A stretch of 64,000 nt of DNA from Vanessa cardui (lineage: Eukaryota; Arthropoda; Insecta; Lepidoptera; Nymphalidae). The position numbers were made by a program, and so were the translations under genes. The DNA is taken from NCBI RefSeq assembly GCF_905220365.1, contig NC_061129.1:12772803-12836802 (forward strand). The letters run 5' to 3'. The notes under the pieces are model-generated. The model was not told where the DNA came from, made no database searches, and saw only the letters and a list, made by a program, of their open reading frames with translations. Of this stretch, positions 33,147-43,559 are shown in pieces; the stretch's first letter is position 1; every line of letters starts with the position of its first letter.

Positions 33147-35687
33147 TCTTCTGAATATTTATTCATCGAGATAGATGTAGGCACCAAAATAGCCCTTGGA
33201 GTGGTCTATTGTCCCCCCAATATCAATTATTTTTCTTCTCTTGAGTCCCTCTTCGAGAATCTGATGCCTAAGTACACTAATCTTATTGTAATGGGGGATA
33301 TCAACACTTGTCTGATCAAGAGTAATTATCGGTCGTCAAAGCTCAGATTTATACTAGACTCCTTTAACCTCCAGGTTTTACCGCTCGCTGCAACACACCA
33401 CCCAATTGACGGACCCGATAGTCTCTTAGACTTAATTATAACGTCCAAAGGTGACTTGGTCTCTAAATTTGGTCAGTTTTCAGCGCCTGAATTCTCCCAC
33501 CACGATCTAATATTCGCTTCCTTTAAATTCAGACCACCTAAGCCCAAACCCAAGATGCTGCTGCTGCGAAGCTATATATATCTAGATCTCGACAGGCTAT
33601 TGGACGATGCCACTCTTATTCCTTGGACGCAGATAGAGGTGTTGTCGTCAATTGACGAGAAGTTGCATTTTCTGTGCTCTAAATTGATTGAATTATTCGA
33701 CCGACACTCGCCTCTACGCCTTGTTAAAATAAAAAATTTTTCAAACCTTTGGTTTAATGACGATTTAAGAAAAGCGAGAGCCAAGAGGGATAAAGCCTTC
33801 CGTAAGTATAAGAGGGACCGTTGCGCTCTCAACTGGTCAGCTTATAAAGCTGCAAGGAATCGCTGCAATCAGTTGTGTAGGAAGCTCAAACGCCGATATA
33901 TCTTTGACAAAATACGTGAATCTTCTCCCGAGGAAGCTTTAAAATTTTTAAATACCCTCGGTATTGGCAAGTCTCAAGCTTTCCCTGATCAATCTCAATT
34001 CGATTTAAACAATCTCAATCTTCACTTCTCTTCACCTCCAGTCCTCGACTTGCAAACTAAACTTTCAACGCTTTCTGAAATACATGGCTTGCCTAGAATC
34101 ACTTCCCCACCTTTCAGCTTTTCTCCTATAACGGAGAATGATGTTAAGAAAACCATTCTTTCGATCAAATCTAAGGCGGTTGGTTGCGATGGAGTAAGTC
34201 GAATTATGATTACCCTCATCCTTAATTTTCTAATTCCCTCCATAACTCATATCGTCAACTTCTCCTTTACCACGAGTACATTTCCTGAGATGTGGCGCAA
34301 GGCTTTTGTTCTCCCACTCCCTAAAATATCAAATCCTTCGCTGCCTTCTCATTTTCGTCCTATAACAATTCTCCCCTTTTTATCCAAAATCCTGGAGTCC
34401 ATTGCACACCAACAAATCTCTTGCTACCTTCATAAATGCGACTTATTCAATCCACTCCAATCGGGCTTTCGCCCAGGTCACAGCACAACAACAGCATTGT
34501 TAAAGGTCACGGACGATATTCGTATCGCCATGGAAAACCAGCAACTCACAGTGCTCGTGCTAATTGACTTTAGCAATGCTTTCAATGCAGTAGACCATGA
34601 CCTCCTTCTTGCATTTCTTTCCCATGCTAACTTGTCAGACTCTACCGTTGAATGGTTTTCTTCTTATCTTCGAGGGCGCCGGCAATCCACACGCATTGGT
34701 CAGCTACAATCTGATTGGTGCGAAGTGAGTGCCGGCGTTCCTCAAGGCGGCATATTATCTCCTCTGTTATTTTCTGTTTTTATAAACGCCATCACTAAAA
34801 TTTTAACTTCGCACTACCACCTGTATGCCGATGACTTGCAGCTCTACGAACACTCTACTGTCAATGATCTTGCCGCGGCCATTAACTCCCTAAATGACAA
34901 TCTCCACCGCATTTCTCTTTGGTCCGCTAAATATGGTATCACTGTCAATCCATCCAAGTGTCAAGCCATCATTATAGGCAGCGGGAGACAGTTAGCTAAA
35001 TTAGATGTTCTGACTCTGCCCAACCTACGATATAATAATATACCAATAGAGTTCAGCAGCAGTGTTAAAGACCTCGGCATTATCATTGACAGTAAACTCA
35101 GTTGGGGGGAACATGTTAAAGAAGTTTCTCGTAGGTTTTACGCCACTATGCATTCCATGATGCGTTTAAAAAACTTTTTGCCTATGGAAACTAAAATCCA
35201 GCTTGTTACTACCCTCTTGGTCCCAATTCTTGATTACGGTGACTCCTGTTATCTAGATCTGTCGGAAGAACACCTACATAAACTTAATCGTCTCCTTAAC
35301 TCTGGCATTCGGTTTATCTTTAGCTTACACAAATTCGACCACGTTTCTCGTTTTAGGAAACAGTTACACTGGCTTCCTATACGAGAACGTAGATATACTC
35401 GGCTTCTATGTCTTCTCTACTCTATTCTTACTGACCCTAATGCTCCCACTTACTTATCCTCTAAATTTTCTCTTCTTTCCTCTACTCATAATAAGCCCCT
35501 ACGATCCTCTCAATTTCTTACCCTTTTCATACCTTCCCATAAATCTGGCTTTGTTTCCAACTCTTTCTCTCTAGTTGCAGCCCGGCTTTGGAACACTTTG
35601 CCTGATTATATTCGTAGAGCTCCATCGCGCGATTCCTTCAAGCGCCAAGTAAAACAATTTTATCTGTCGTCTGTCAACACTGTGTGA
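33147..35687 (+). CDS. LINE ORF2 fragment: partial endonuclease plus reverse transcriptase
   Basis: About 846 codons without a stop. The frame opens further left (Met at 33048), but those 33 codons belong to the host fold-back element. An incomplete AP-type endonuclease comes first: VVYCPPNINYFSSLE, then VMGDINTCL, then FSHHDLIFASF. The reverse transcriptase follows: FRPITILPFLSKILE, LQSGFRPGHSTTTALL, motif A VLIDFSNAFNAVDHDLL, motif B GVPQGGILSPLLF and motif C YADD at 34824-34835. The C-terminal block RLWNTLPDYIRRAPS is typical of CR1/Jockey-type ORF2. An intact RT frame indicates a young insertion. With the first part of the endonuclease missing it cannot be autonomous. Confidence 0.88.
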   Translation, partial: SSEYLFIEIDVGTKIALGVVYCPPNINYFSSLESLFENLMPKYTNLIVMGDINTCLIKSNYRSSKLRFILDSFNLQVLPLAATHHPIDGPDSLLDLIITSKGDLVSKFGQFSAPEFSHHDLIFASFKFRPPKPKPKMLLLRSYIYLDLDRLLDDATLIPWTQIEVLSSIDEKLHFLCSKLIELFDRHSPLRLVKIKNFSNLWFNDDLRKARAKRDKAFRKYKRDRCALNWSAYKAARNRCNQLCRKLKRRYIFDKIRESSPEEALKFLNTLGIGKSQAFPDQSQFDLNNLNLHFSSPPVLDLQTKLSTLSEIHGLPRITSPPFSFSPITENDVKKTILSIKSKAVGCDGVSRIMITLILNFLIPSITHIVNFSFTTSTFPEMWRKAFVLPLPKISNPSLPSHFRPITILPFLSKILESIAHQQISCYLHKCDLFNPLQSGFRPGHSTTTALLKVTDDIRIAMENQQLTVLVLIDFSNAFNAVDHDLLLAFLSHANLSDSTVEWFSSYLRGRRQSTRIGQLQSDWCEVSAGVPQGGILSPLLFSVFINAITKILTSHYHLYADDLQLYEHSTVNDLAAAINSLNDNLHRISLWSAKYGITVNPSKCQAIIIGSGRQLAKLDVLTLPNLRYNNIPIEFSSSVKDLGIIIDSKLSWGEHVKEVSRRFYATMHSMMRLKNFLPMETKIQLVTTLLVPILDYGDSCYLDLSEEHLHKLNRLLNSGIRFIFSLHKFDHVSRFRKQLHWLPIRERRYTRLLCLLYSILTDPNAPTYLSSKFSLLSSTHNKPLRSSQFLTLFIPSHKSGFVSNSFSLVAARLWNTLPDYIRRAPSRDSFKRQVKQFYLSSVNTV

Positions 35688-35721
35688 TGTATTTTCATCA
35701 ATATTTTTATCATAATTGGAT

Positions 35722-35723
35722 TC

Positions 35724-35754
<31 letters not shown>

Positions 35755-35756
35755 TT
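35722..35756. repeat. (TA)n microsatellite in the LINE 3' UTR
   Basis: Nearly pure alternating TA interrupted by a single G, in the 3' UTR of the LINE. Confidence 0.85.
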
Positions 35757-37310
35757 TATGTATATATGTTAAATAATTATGTACTTATATATTATGTATC
35801 TGTTTGTGTATATTTATGTATATTATGTGTATGTATATTTATGTATAACATCGCAATGTATTGTATTATTAATATATATATTTATTATTATTACAAGCAT
35901 CTATTGCTATGTATATATTTTAAAATTTTCTTTTACTTCTGTGCACACCCTACTGACTACTCTCCTACAATATTCTGGGTTGGCTGGCAGAAAATGCTGT
36001 TATAGCGTTAAGTCCGCCCTTTGTACTTGTTTTTGTGCAATAAAGAATAATAAAAAAAAAAAAAAAAAAAAAAATTACCTTTTACACAATAATATACTGG
36101 ATCAATCAAGGGGCTCGTATCGCTTCTTTCTTTTGATTGTTGGGGCAAGGGCACCGTGGCTGACACCGGCTCCAAATATACCAATAACTATAACTACATG
36201 ATATAATCGTTAATCGACTTTTAAGTAGTCTAATATTTTTCATTTCATTTAACTTAGGAAGACTCTAAAAAATATGTTGAATACGCAATTATTTTTTTTA
36301 CTTTTTCGTGCATATTCATTTGTTTTAAAATAGTGTTTTGTTTGAAGTCGGTTTTTCTTTTTGTTAAAATTTTATTTATTAACATTTAAAAAAAATATAC
36401 AATTTATTAATATAAGAATTAACAACATTAAATGCTTAAATATATATATACAAATATGAACTAAAACTAGTTACTGTATAAATCTTGACCGCGTGGAATA
36501 GTGGCAAGAATGCTAGCAGCATTTCCCCGTTGAATCGCAATTCCGATCCTCTGGGCAAAAAAATACAATATTTAAAAAATACAATCATATAAGCTAAATA
36601 CAATTATATATGTATGTAATGTATCCTGCCTGTAAGTCAACAGGTATTAATTTGAAGCTTTTTTTATCATCTACAAAATCTTGTATCGAATAATATGCCT
36701 TTTGTACCAATGTATTTTTTATTAAAGATTTGAATGTACGAAACGGTAAAGTTATTAGTTATTTCATCGATCGGACCTGGTTTGGTATCCAGGACCTTGT
36801 ATTCTACGGCCAACTACTAAATAAGGCACAGTATACAATAGACGACTTGTGTATTGTATAATTTGTTATACAATATATATTCCAACGGAAGCGAACTTAC
36901 ATATATATGTATGTATGAATATATTTATTTGTTTATAGGCATTTATTTCCGCAACAGATCACTACTACAAAGTATGTTATTATAATCGTAAACTGCTTGT
37001 AATCGCAGCCAGTCGGCCTTGCGCCGGTTCTCCTAAACTCGGTTTTCTTCGTCATGATTATTCATAGAATTTATTATTTTTATTAACTCAAATCTAGGTT
37101 CTTAATGTTTGCGAATTGTTAATTTTGTATGCATATATTATAACACCGAATTTAATGTACTTACTACTAGCAACTTTGTATTTAACAACTTAACTCTTGT
37201 TTTTGTTTTAATAATTGAATGTGAATGTCAAAAATATTTACAAAAAAATATATTTTTGGCATAACAAATTGAAAAAATGCCGTATTAGGAAGTTAACGAA
37301 CTGTCAATAA

Positions 37311-37380
37311 ACCTCAATAGCTCAATCGCTCAGGGTCGCGCTCGCGATGTGAAAGTCGCAGGTTCGATCCAGATTCCTTA
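37311..37380 (+). mobile_element. Possible decayed tRNA-like SINE head (third type)
   Basis: AATAGCTCAATCGCTCAGG resembles an A-box region, and CAGGTTCGATCCAG is a B-box short of one base. The pair is spaced as in a tRNA. No second copy was found in this window. Confidence 0.3.
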
Positions 37381-37670
37381 ACAAAACCTTTAACGTTTAA
37401 TTGGATACGTAAATTAGAACAATAATGGCTTTGGTTTCAAAAAAAAGGTCAGTACAATGACATGCGTAAACAAAAAATCGATCTTATTAATAAACCAGTT
37501 AAGGAAAGAACATACAAAACCGGATCTTGATATTTGTAAACAAAAAAATGTCCTTATTCAATATAAAGTATCGTCCCATATACGTACGAAATAAGCTTTC
37601 ACAGTCAGGAAGCTTCGGAATTTAATAACTTACCCAGCATTTTTCGTATGTATGTTTGAAACTACGAATA

Positions 37671-37850
37671 ATAATAATTAATAAATAGACAATATCACAT
37701 ACATTACTCTCATCCCAACGTAAGTTAAAGCAATTGTGTTATGGAAAATGAAAATTAACAAACACCCAGAGCCAACAACATAGACAACTAATGAACTTGT
37801 TCTACATTGACGCGGCCGGGAATCGAACCCAGGGAACTTAGAGTGGCGTA
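37671..37850 (-). mobile_element. tRNA-derived SINE (family 2), truncated copy
   Basis: Matches 18350-18540 (cacatacattactctcatcc, then acgcggccgggaatcgaac) but breaks off within the tRNA-like head before the A-box. Confidence 0.7.
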
Positions 37851-37931
37851 CTCATTTATTATGACTACACGGTCATTATTGGTACAGCAACATAAGATTT
37901 TATATATGTAGCAAGTAGTAGTAAAAAAGTA

Positions 37932-38188
37932 AAGTAACAGCCTGTAACTTTCCCACTGCTGGTATAAGGCCTCCTCTTCCATTAAGGAGAGAGTTTGGAA
38001 CATATTCCACCACGCTGTTCCAAGTCACGTTGGTGGAATGCACATGTGGCAGAATTTCGATGCACACGCCGAGCACGAGATGAATTATAAACACAAATTA
38101 AGCACATATATATAGTGGTGCTTGCCTGGGTTTGAACCCGCAATCATCGGTTAAGATGCACGCGTTCTAACCACTGGTCCATCTCAGC
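37932..38188 (-). mobile_element. tRNA-derived SINE (family 1)
   Basis: Reverse-strand copy from 'taacagcctgtaactttcc' to the A-box end 'ccactggtccatctc', with a B-box-like gggtttgaaccc near 38130. An internal deletion removes part of the body. Confidence 0.75.
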
Positions 38189-38879
38189 AAGTAGTGTTAA
38201 TACTTATTTCGTAAATAAATTTATTGTACAAAGATTTGAATTACAATGTAATTTAATACCAAAATGTTAAAAGCCCACGTGTTTTAAACTATATGCCTTC
38301 CTCGCCATCTGTTGTTGAATATTAGAATATTACACGCAAATGCTACCTGCCGGACATATAGAGTATGAAGATTGTAAGGCAAAAACTTTTATATATCCAA
38401 AGTATTTTATATTATAGATAGCGAGCAAAGTATTTTGTTAAAAAAAGTATATAAAAATATATTAAGCCTTTAGCACTCGGGATGAAGCGCTCATAATGTT
38501 GCTCATTAAAAAAAATAGAATTGGATCATTAGTTCCACAGGTTATAGGATATATAGAAGATATTCAAACCAATTTCCATTGGTCAAATAAAATAATATCA
38601 AACTATCATAAGACAAAACCCATAAACATAATTTGACAGCGAACAAAAGGGATATTATTGGTCAAAAGCTTCATTAATTTATGATATTCATTGTGGATTT
38701 ACGAGAAAACGTCGTTTCAAACTTTTACAAAACTGTTCTCGAACTTTTGAATTAAAATTAAATTGAATATAAGTAGTTAAGTGTAATAGCGTTGTATTGT
38801 AAATTAAATATATATTAATCATAAATTCTTCGTAGTGCACAATTAAAGGTTTCGTGCCACTATCGACATTCCTGCTCAT

Positions 38880-39235
38880 ACTGAGTCCAGTGGAATAAGT
38901 CGTGATGATAGTAAGGATAGTACCTGATAGACTGGCATCGGTTCCCTGGGAGCGCTAACTTATTTGGGCTTTCACAAGCGTTAAACGCTGGGTCCTTCTC
39001 ATATCCGAGAAACAATGTTTAGATCCGGCACCGTTGCAACAAACGATCCAAATATTCGTGTCATTTTCCAAATTATTTTGTCCCTTGGCTGTTGAAACAC
39101 TTGTACCATGGAGTATATAGCAAAAAGGTCCAATAAATGTATAACCTTATTGCCTCCAATGGTGAGAGGAGGGCTGGTTCCTTTTTTTTTATCGAGGAAA
39201 AATGCTGCTAACATTCGTGCCATCATTACATGCGG
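38880..39235. mobile_element. Interspersed-repeat fragment with TTATTGCCTCC
   Basis: Higher GC than its surroundings. It shares TTATTGCCTCC and the following bases with 45990-46060 and 59095-59200. Probably pieces of one LINE or DNA element; I cannot name it. Confidence 0.35.
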
Positions 39236-40152
39236 TCAAGATTAATGCAGAAACTATTTTAAATTCATAGTTGTATATGTTTAAGGACTTAACTTTAGTA
39301 ATTATTACGAAAATATCATATATCTAATATTATCTAAAGTATTTTAGTAAAATACTAAATTGCATGAAATATGTAAATCTAAGATTTGTTTATATATTAT
39401 TTTGATTTGAAAAGCCTAGAAATATTTACATATAGTAAGTATCCTATCACACGCCAAGATAAAGTTACTTTTGTATTAATATAAAATAAAAAGTAAAATA
39501 TATTGAATACACTCGGTATTAATACTAGGAATACTGAGTCACTGTATAAATAAATCATAGGACTAATCAATCTTATGTACAAGCTTTTAAACTATGTAAC
39601 GGCTATTAAGTAAAGAAATTTCTAGCTACTTTATTGGAAATTAGAAAGTAGGACGGAGATCGTGGGCAACAATACTAAATAATTAGACTATAAATTAATT
39701 TGGAATATTATAAATCATCCTATAATATATGTATTTTTATATATTCGTATTATATAATAGAAAATCAAACAAATTGTAACTATTAAATATTTATAATTAA
39801 TTTATTTTTTAAAAATTAATAATTAACGTTTTTTTAATTCAATTTGGTCTTCATCAAAATATAATGTTTAATATATATTTTTTTAATATTATGAATATGT
39901 TTAATTGTGTGATTGATACAAACGTCAATTAAAAAACAACTTAAAAGTTATACTAGGTAGACTACATTTTAGTCCTATAACTTAACAACAAAAATAAGTA
40001 CTACAAGTAGAACTTATAAGTTATTCGATTGACGAAATATATTTTTGTAGATATAACATCAGACATACCGTATCATGTCTGTGTGCTTACAAACCTCTCG
40101 TACGTGATATGGAAACAAATACGAAAGCTAAAAACGAAAATGTTATATTTTT

Positions 40153-40189
40153 CAACCGACTTCCAAAAGGAGGAGGTTATCAATTCGTC

Positions 40190-40228
<39 letters not shown>

Positions 40229-41867
40229 GTTACCTCATAACTTTTTACTGGGTGGACCGATTTTGATAATTTTTTTTTTGTTTGAAAGGTAGTGCTTCCC
40301 GTGGGGTCCCATTTTTTTTATTTTTTTTTCCGATGATGGTATCCATGTGAAAACGACATAAGTCTTAAATTTGCATTATGTATATGCGCGACAAATAGGT
40401 GAATAACTGAAAATCACGTTAACCAATTTTGATAATTCTTTTTTTATTATAAAATATATACTTCAAGGGTAATTTGGTGAAAGTTTGGTAAGGTTCTGAG
40501 TACAGGATCCATGACAAAGTAACGGAACGGAAGGGAACGGAACAATTCTGAGGAGCACGTTAGCGATACTCGGTCGAATCTTTTATTTATAGGTTATTTG
40601 GATATTTGAGTCACCTTCCGTAATGTGGTTATGTTTATGTAATTATCATAGTCGAATATTATAATCAACTAGCTACCCACCCCGGCTTCGCACGGGTGCA
40701 ATACTGATACTAAATATACTACAGAATTTGTTTATATACGACATCACATTGCAAACTTCTAAAATTGTCAGTGTTTCTTTACTATATTGTTCATGTATTA
40801 TATACACAAACCTTCCCCTTGAATCACACTATCTTTTAAAAAAAACCGCATCAAAATCCGTTGCGTAGATTTAAAGATATAGGGACAGAGAAAGCGACTT
40901 TGTTTTATACTATGTAGTGATGGAACTCCTATACGGCTCGCAGTTAGGGTGCGATATGGGGCAGAATTTCTTACTATCTTTAATCAAATTTTGTGTATGT
41001 GATGTGATGTCATATGATGACGAAATATAGTTGGTCTTTTTCAAAGTTTTTTTGCTGAGTTCGATTACAGCTCTTTCGAGGGATCCTTGTAGTTCACGCC
41101 GCGTGACGTGTTAAATCCGCATTTTCGAAAGTCTATTTTTGCTTTATTCGCAAGTTTCCTTTGAAATTGTCCTCGAAGTAGTTTCTGACTCATATAAACG
41201 GAACGCTTAATTTATCCATATTAAAAAAAATTAGTTAGTCAACATCAGCTTCACTTAAAATCAAAAAATAAATAAAATTTTAACAAAAAGAAAAACCGAC
41301 TTCAAACAAAACACTATTTTAAAACAAATGAATATGCACGAAAAAGTAAAAAAAATAATTGCGTATTCAACATATTTTTTAGAGTCTTCCTAAGTTAAAT
41401 GAAATGAAATATATTAGACTACTTAAAAGTCGATTAACGATTATATCATGTAGTTATAGTTATTGGTATATTTGGAGTCGGTGTCAGCCAATAAAACCCT
41501 ACAGTATATCTATCAAAAAACAATACGAGAATACTTTAACAAATATGTTTTTTACAAATTACCTTTTACACAATAATATACTGGATCAATCAAGGGGCTC
41601 GTATCGCTTCTTTCTTTTGATTGTTGGGGCAAGGGCACCGTGGCTGACACCGACTCCAAATATACCAATAACTATAACTACATGATATAATCGTTAATCG
41701 ACTTTTAAGTAGTCTAATATTTTTCATTTCATTTAACTTAGGAAGACTCTAAAAAATATGTTGAATACGCAATTATTTTTTTTACTTTTTCGTGCATATT
41801 CATTTGTTTTAAAATAGTGTTTTGTTTGAAGTCGGTTTTTCTTTTTGTTAAAATTTTATTTATTATC
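40153..41867 (+). mobile_element. Fold-back element (family FB), complete, with empty loop
   Basis: Starts CAACCGACTTCC and ends with GAAGTCGG (41828) plus AT-rich sequence. Left arm 41269-41489 and right arm 41642-41867 are closely complementary over about 220 bp, with a 152-bp loop. The loop contains TTTTTTACAAATTACCTTTTAC, the intact form of the site hit by the LINE at 33147. A long poly(T) run is at 40194-40222. Short ORFs here are parts of the element, not genes. Confidence 0.82.
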
Positions 41868-41869
41868 AG

Positions 41870-42370
41870 ACAACGCCATATCCAGCCTCCGAGTTTGGCA
41901 GACAATGGTATCTTGATCTGCTTATCATAAAATTACACAAAAATGGACGACATTAAACTCTTACATTAAACATGAATTATTTTCGCAAAAAACAATCTAG
42001 ACGTGACAAGGTGAAATAAATATATAAAAAACGAAAGCTGGTGACATTTTGATTGCAAAAATATAAAAAAAAAAAACATACAATTAAATTTCGAACGATT
42101 CACTATTTTATTTTTAATTTAATTTAAAAATGTAACTACATACAACATACTACTAAGATTTAATATAAGTTGTCTGATACAGTTTACGAGACACGAGGCA
42201 TAAAAGTATGACGAAGACGAATGACGTTAATAAAATAATAATGACACGAGTCATTTCTTTATGCTTTCCATAATACGGCCTTGCGTTTCCGGATCCATCG
42301 AATACATTAGTATTTTTAAATATCAAGTATAAGTGTCCATGCGCAAACGACACGCCCTCGTATGTGCGAT
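41870..42370. other. Upstream region of CPR-9
   Basis: AT-rich spacer. A near-match to the FTZ-F1 consensus (minus strand GCAAGGCCG, 42278-42286, 8 of 9 positions) lies about 90 bp upstream of the TATA box. Confidence 0.4.
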
Positions 42371-42373
42371 CCA

Positions 42374-42381
42374 TATATAAG
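42374..42381 (+). promoter_or_regulatory. TATA box and initiator of CPR-9
   Basis: TATATAAG, followed by the initiator TCATTC at 42405-42410 (A at 42407, 33 bp downstream). TCAGTA at 42398 is an alternative. Confidence 0.75.
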
Positions 42382-42436
42382 CTCCTAGTCGGATAGCTCA
42401 GTACTCATTCCACGAGATTCACTTGTCTAAGAAGCA

Positions 42437-43461
42437 ATGGCAGCTAAGGTGCGTATTCCCAATATCATTATCGTGTATTGCTTAAAATTTTCTTTGAATA
42501 CATTTCTTTGATCATCTATATTTGTTTCAATTGTGATCTATTTACATTAAATATTCAATTACGTTTTTCATTTAATATTGCGTGCTAGTGTCAACTTTTG
42601 TTATAATTACATAGTTTAAATTAACAGCTAATTAAATATTATGTTGAGATCAATTTAAAGTCATTAAAACGTGTAACATATTTTTAACAATAAAATAATA
42701 TAAGACATTTTTTGCAGTTGGTTGTAGTACTCGCCCTGGTGGCCGTGGCCCGCTGCTCAGTGGTGCCAGTAGCGCGAGCAGACGCCGACTACACGAGCTT
42801 TGCTTACGACGTGGCCGACCCCTACACCGGCGACTTCAAGAGCCAGGTCGAGACCCGCGTCGGCGGCAACGTCCAAGGACAGTACTCGCTCCTCGAGTCC
42901 GACGGCACCAAGCGTACTGTAGACTACACCGCCGATGACGTGAACGGTTTCAACGCTGTCGTACGCAAGGACCCCGCTGTTGTTGCCACACCCGTGGTTG
43001 CTGCTGCTCCCGCTGTAGCCGCTGTTGCTCCAGCTGTTGTTGCTGCACGCACCATCGCCACACCTGCCGTTGTCTCCGCCGCTCCTGCTGTTGTTGCGTC
43101 TCGCACGTACGCCGCTCCTGCTGTCTACGCTGCCGCTGCCCCAGCGGTTGTAGCTTCTCGTACATACACCCCAGCAGTGTACGCTGCCTCAGCTCCCACA
43201 GTCGTGGCTGCCCGTACTTACGCTGGTCCCTCAGTGTACGCCGCCTCAGCGCCCGCTGTAGTGTCTACCCACACTTACTCCTCTCCCACCGTGTACGCCG
43301 CCTCTGCTCCTCTTGTAGCCACCCGTACTTACTCCTCGCCCGCTGTCTATGCTGCTTCCGCTCCCGCTCTTATCGGCGCTCGCACTTACGCCTCTCCCTA
43401 CTACGCGGCTCCCTACTACGCGAGCTATGGCGTACACTCCACCCCCATCAACTACTGGTAA
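42437..43461 (+). CDS. CPR-9: RR-2 cuticular protein, longest member
   Basis: Predicted 251 aa. Coding exons are 42437-42448 (MAAK) and 42718-43461, with a 269-bp intron ending TTTGCAG. Signal peptide is 1-17 (LVVVLALVAVARC). The RR-2 domain, about residues 29-92, reads YTSFAYDVADPYTGDFKSQ, GQYSLLESDGTKRTVDY, DDVNGFNAVVRKDP. The VNG and TADD forms mark this subfamily and separate it from CPR-1 to CPR-8. The tail has about eight units of the type VYAASAP(A/T)VVA(A/S)RTY. These are chitin/cuticle matrix spacer repeats and account for its length compared with the 166-aa partner CPR-13. No AATAAA was found; ATTAAA at 43549-43554 is the likely polyA signal. Confidence 0.94.
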
Positions 43462-43559
43462 ACAACGACAAAGCCTTCATAAGGTGACTTAGTTATAAAC
43501 TTCGAAACTGCCTTGTAAATAATATTATTTTTTTACGTATGTGTATGTATTAAATTAAA

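Larger units (their letters stand above)
33147..36077 (+). mobile_element. 5'-truncated non-LTR retrotransposon, Jockey/CR1 superfamily
   Basis: Inserted in the loop of the fold-back element. The left junction is ...TTTTTTACAAATTA|TCTTCTGAA. At the right, a poly(A) tail (36052-36074) runs into a second AAATTA, a 6-bp target duplication (its A's merge with the tail). The uninterrupted target is seen near 41560. The 5' end is cut inside the endonuclease domain. The 3' UTR holds a (TA)n tract (35722-35756) and ends in AATAAAGAATAATAAA plus poly(A). Confidence 0.88.
31740..36380 (+). mobile_element. Fold-back element (family FB) carrying a nested LINE
   Basis: The host element runs from CAACCGACTTCC (31740) to GAAGTCGGTTTTTC...TTTATTT (36380). 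Without the LINE it would be about 1.7 kb, the same as the copy at 40153-41867. Its 3' part is a large inverted repeat: left arm 32852-33074, right arm 36158-36380, over 200 bp each and closely complementary. The loop is interrupted by the LINE at 33147. Confidence 0.8.
36385..40140. other. Gene-free stretch with decayed repeats
   Basis: Contains a tRNA-like SINE head (37311-37380), a family-2 SINE copy (37671-37850), a family-1 SINE (37932-38188) and a repeat of the 'ttattgcctcc' group (about 38880-39235). The remainder is AT-rich and has no convincing gene. Confidence 0.5.

Noticed and set aside
41404..41685. 93-codon ORF in the 40 kb element
   Set aside because: Lies within the arms and loop of the fold-back element and is broken in the other copies.
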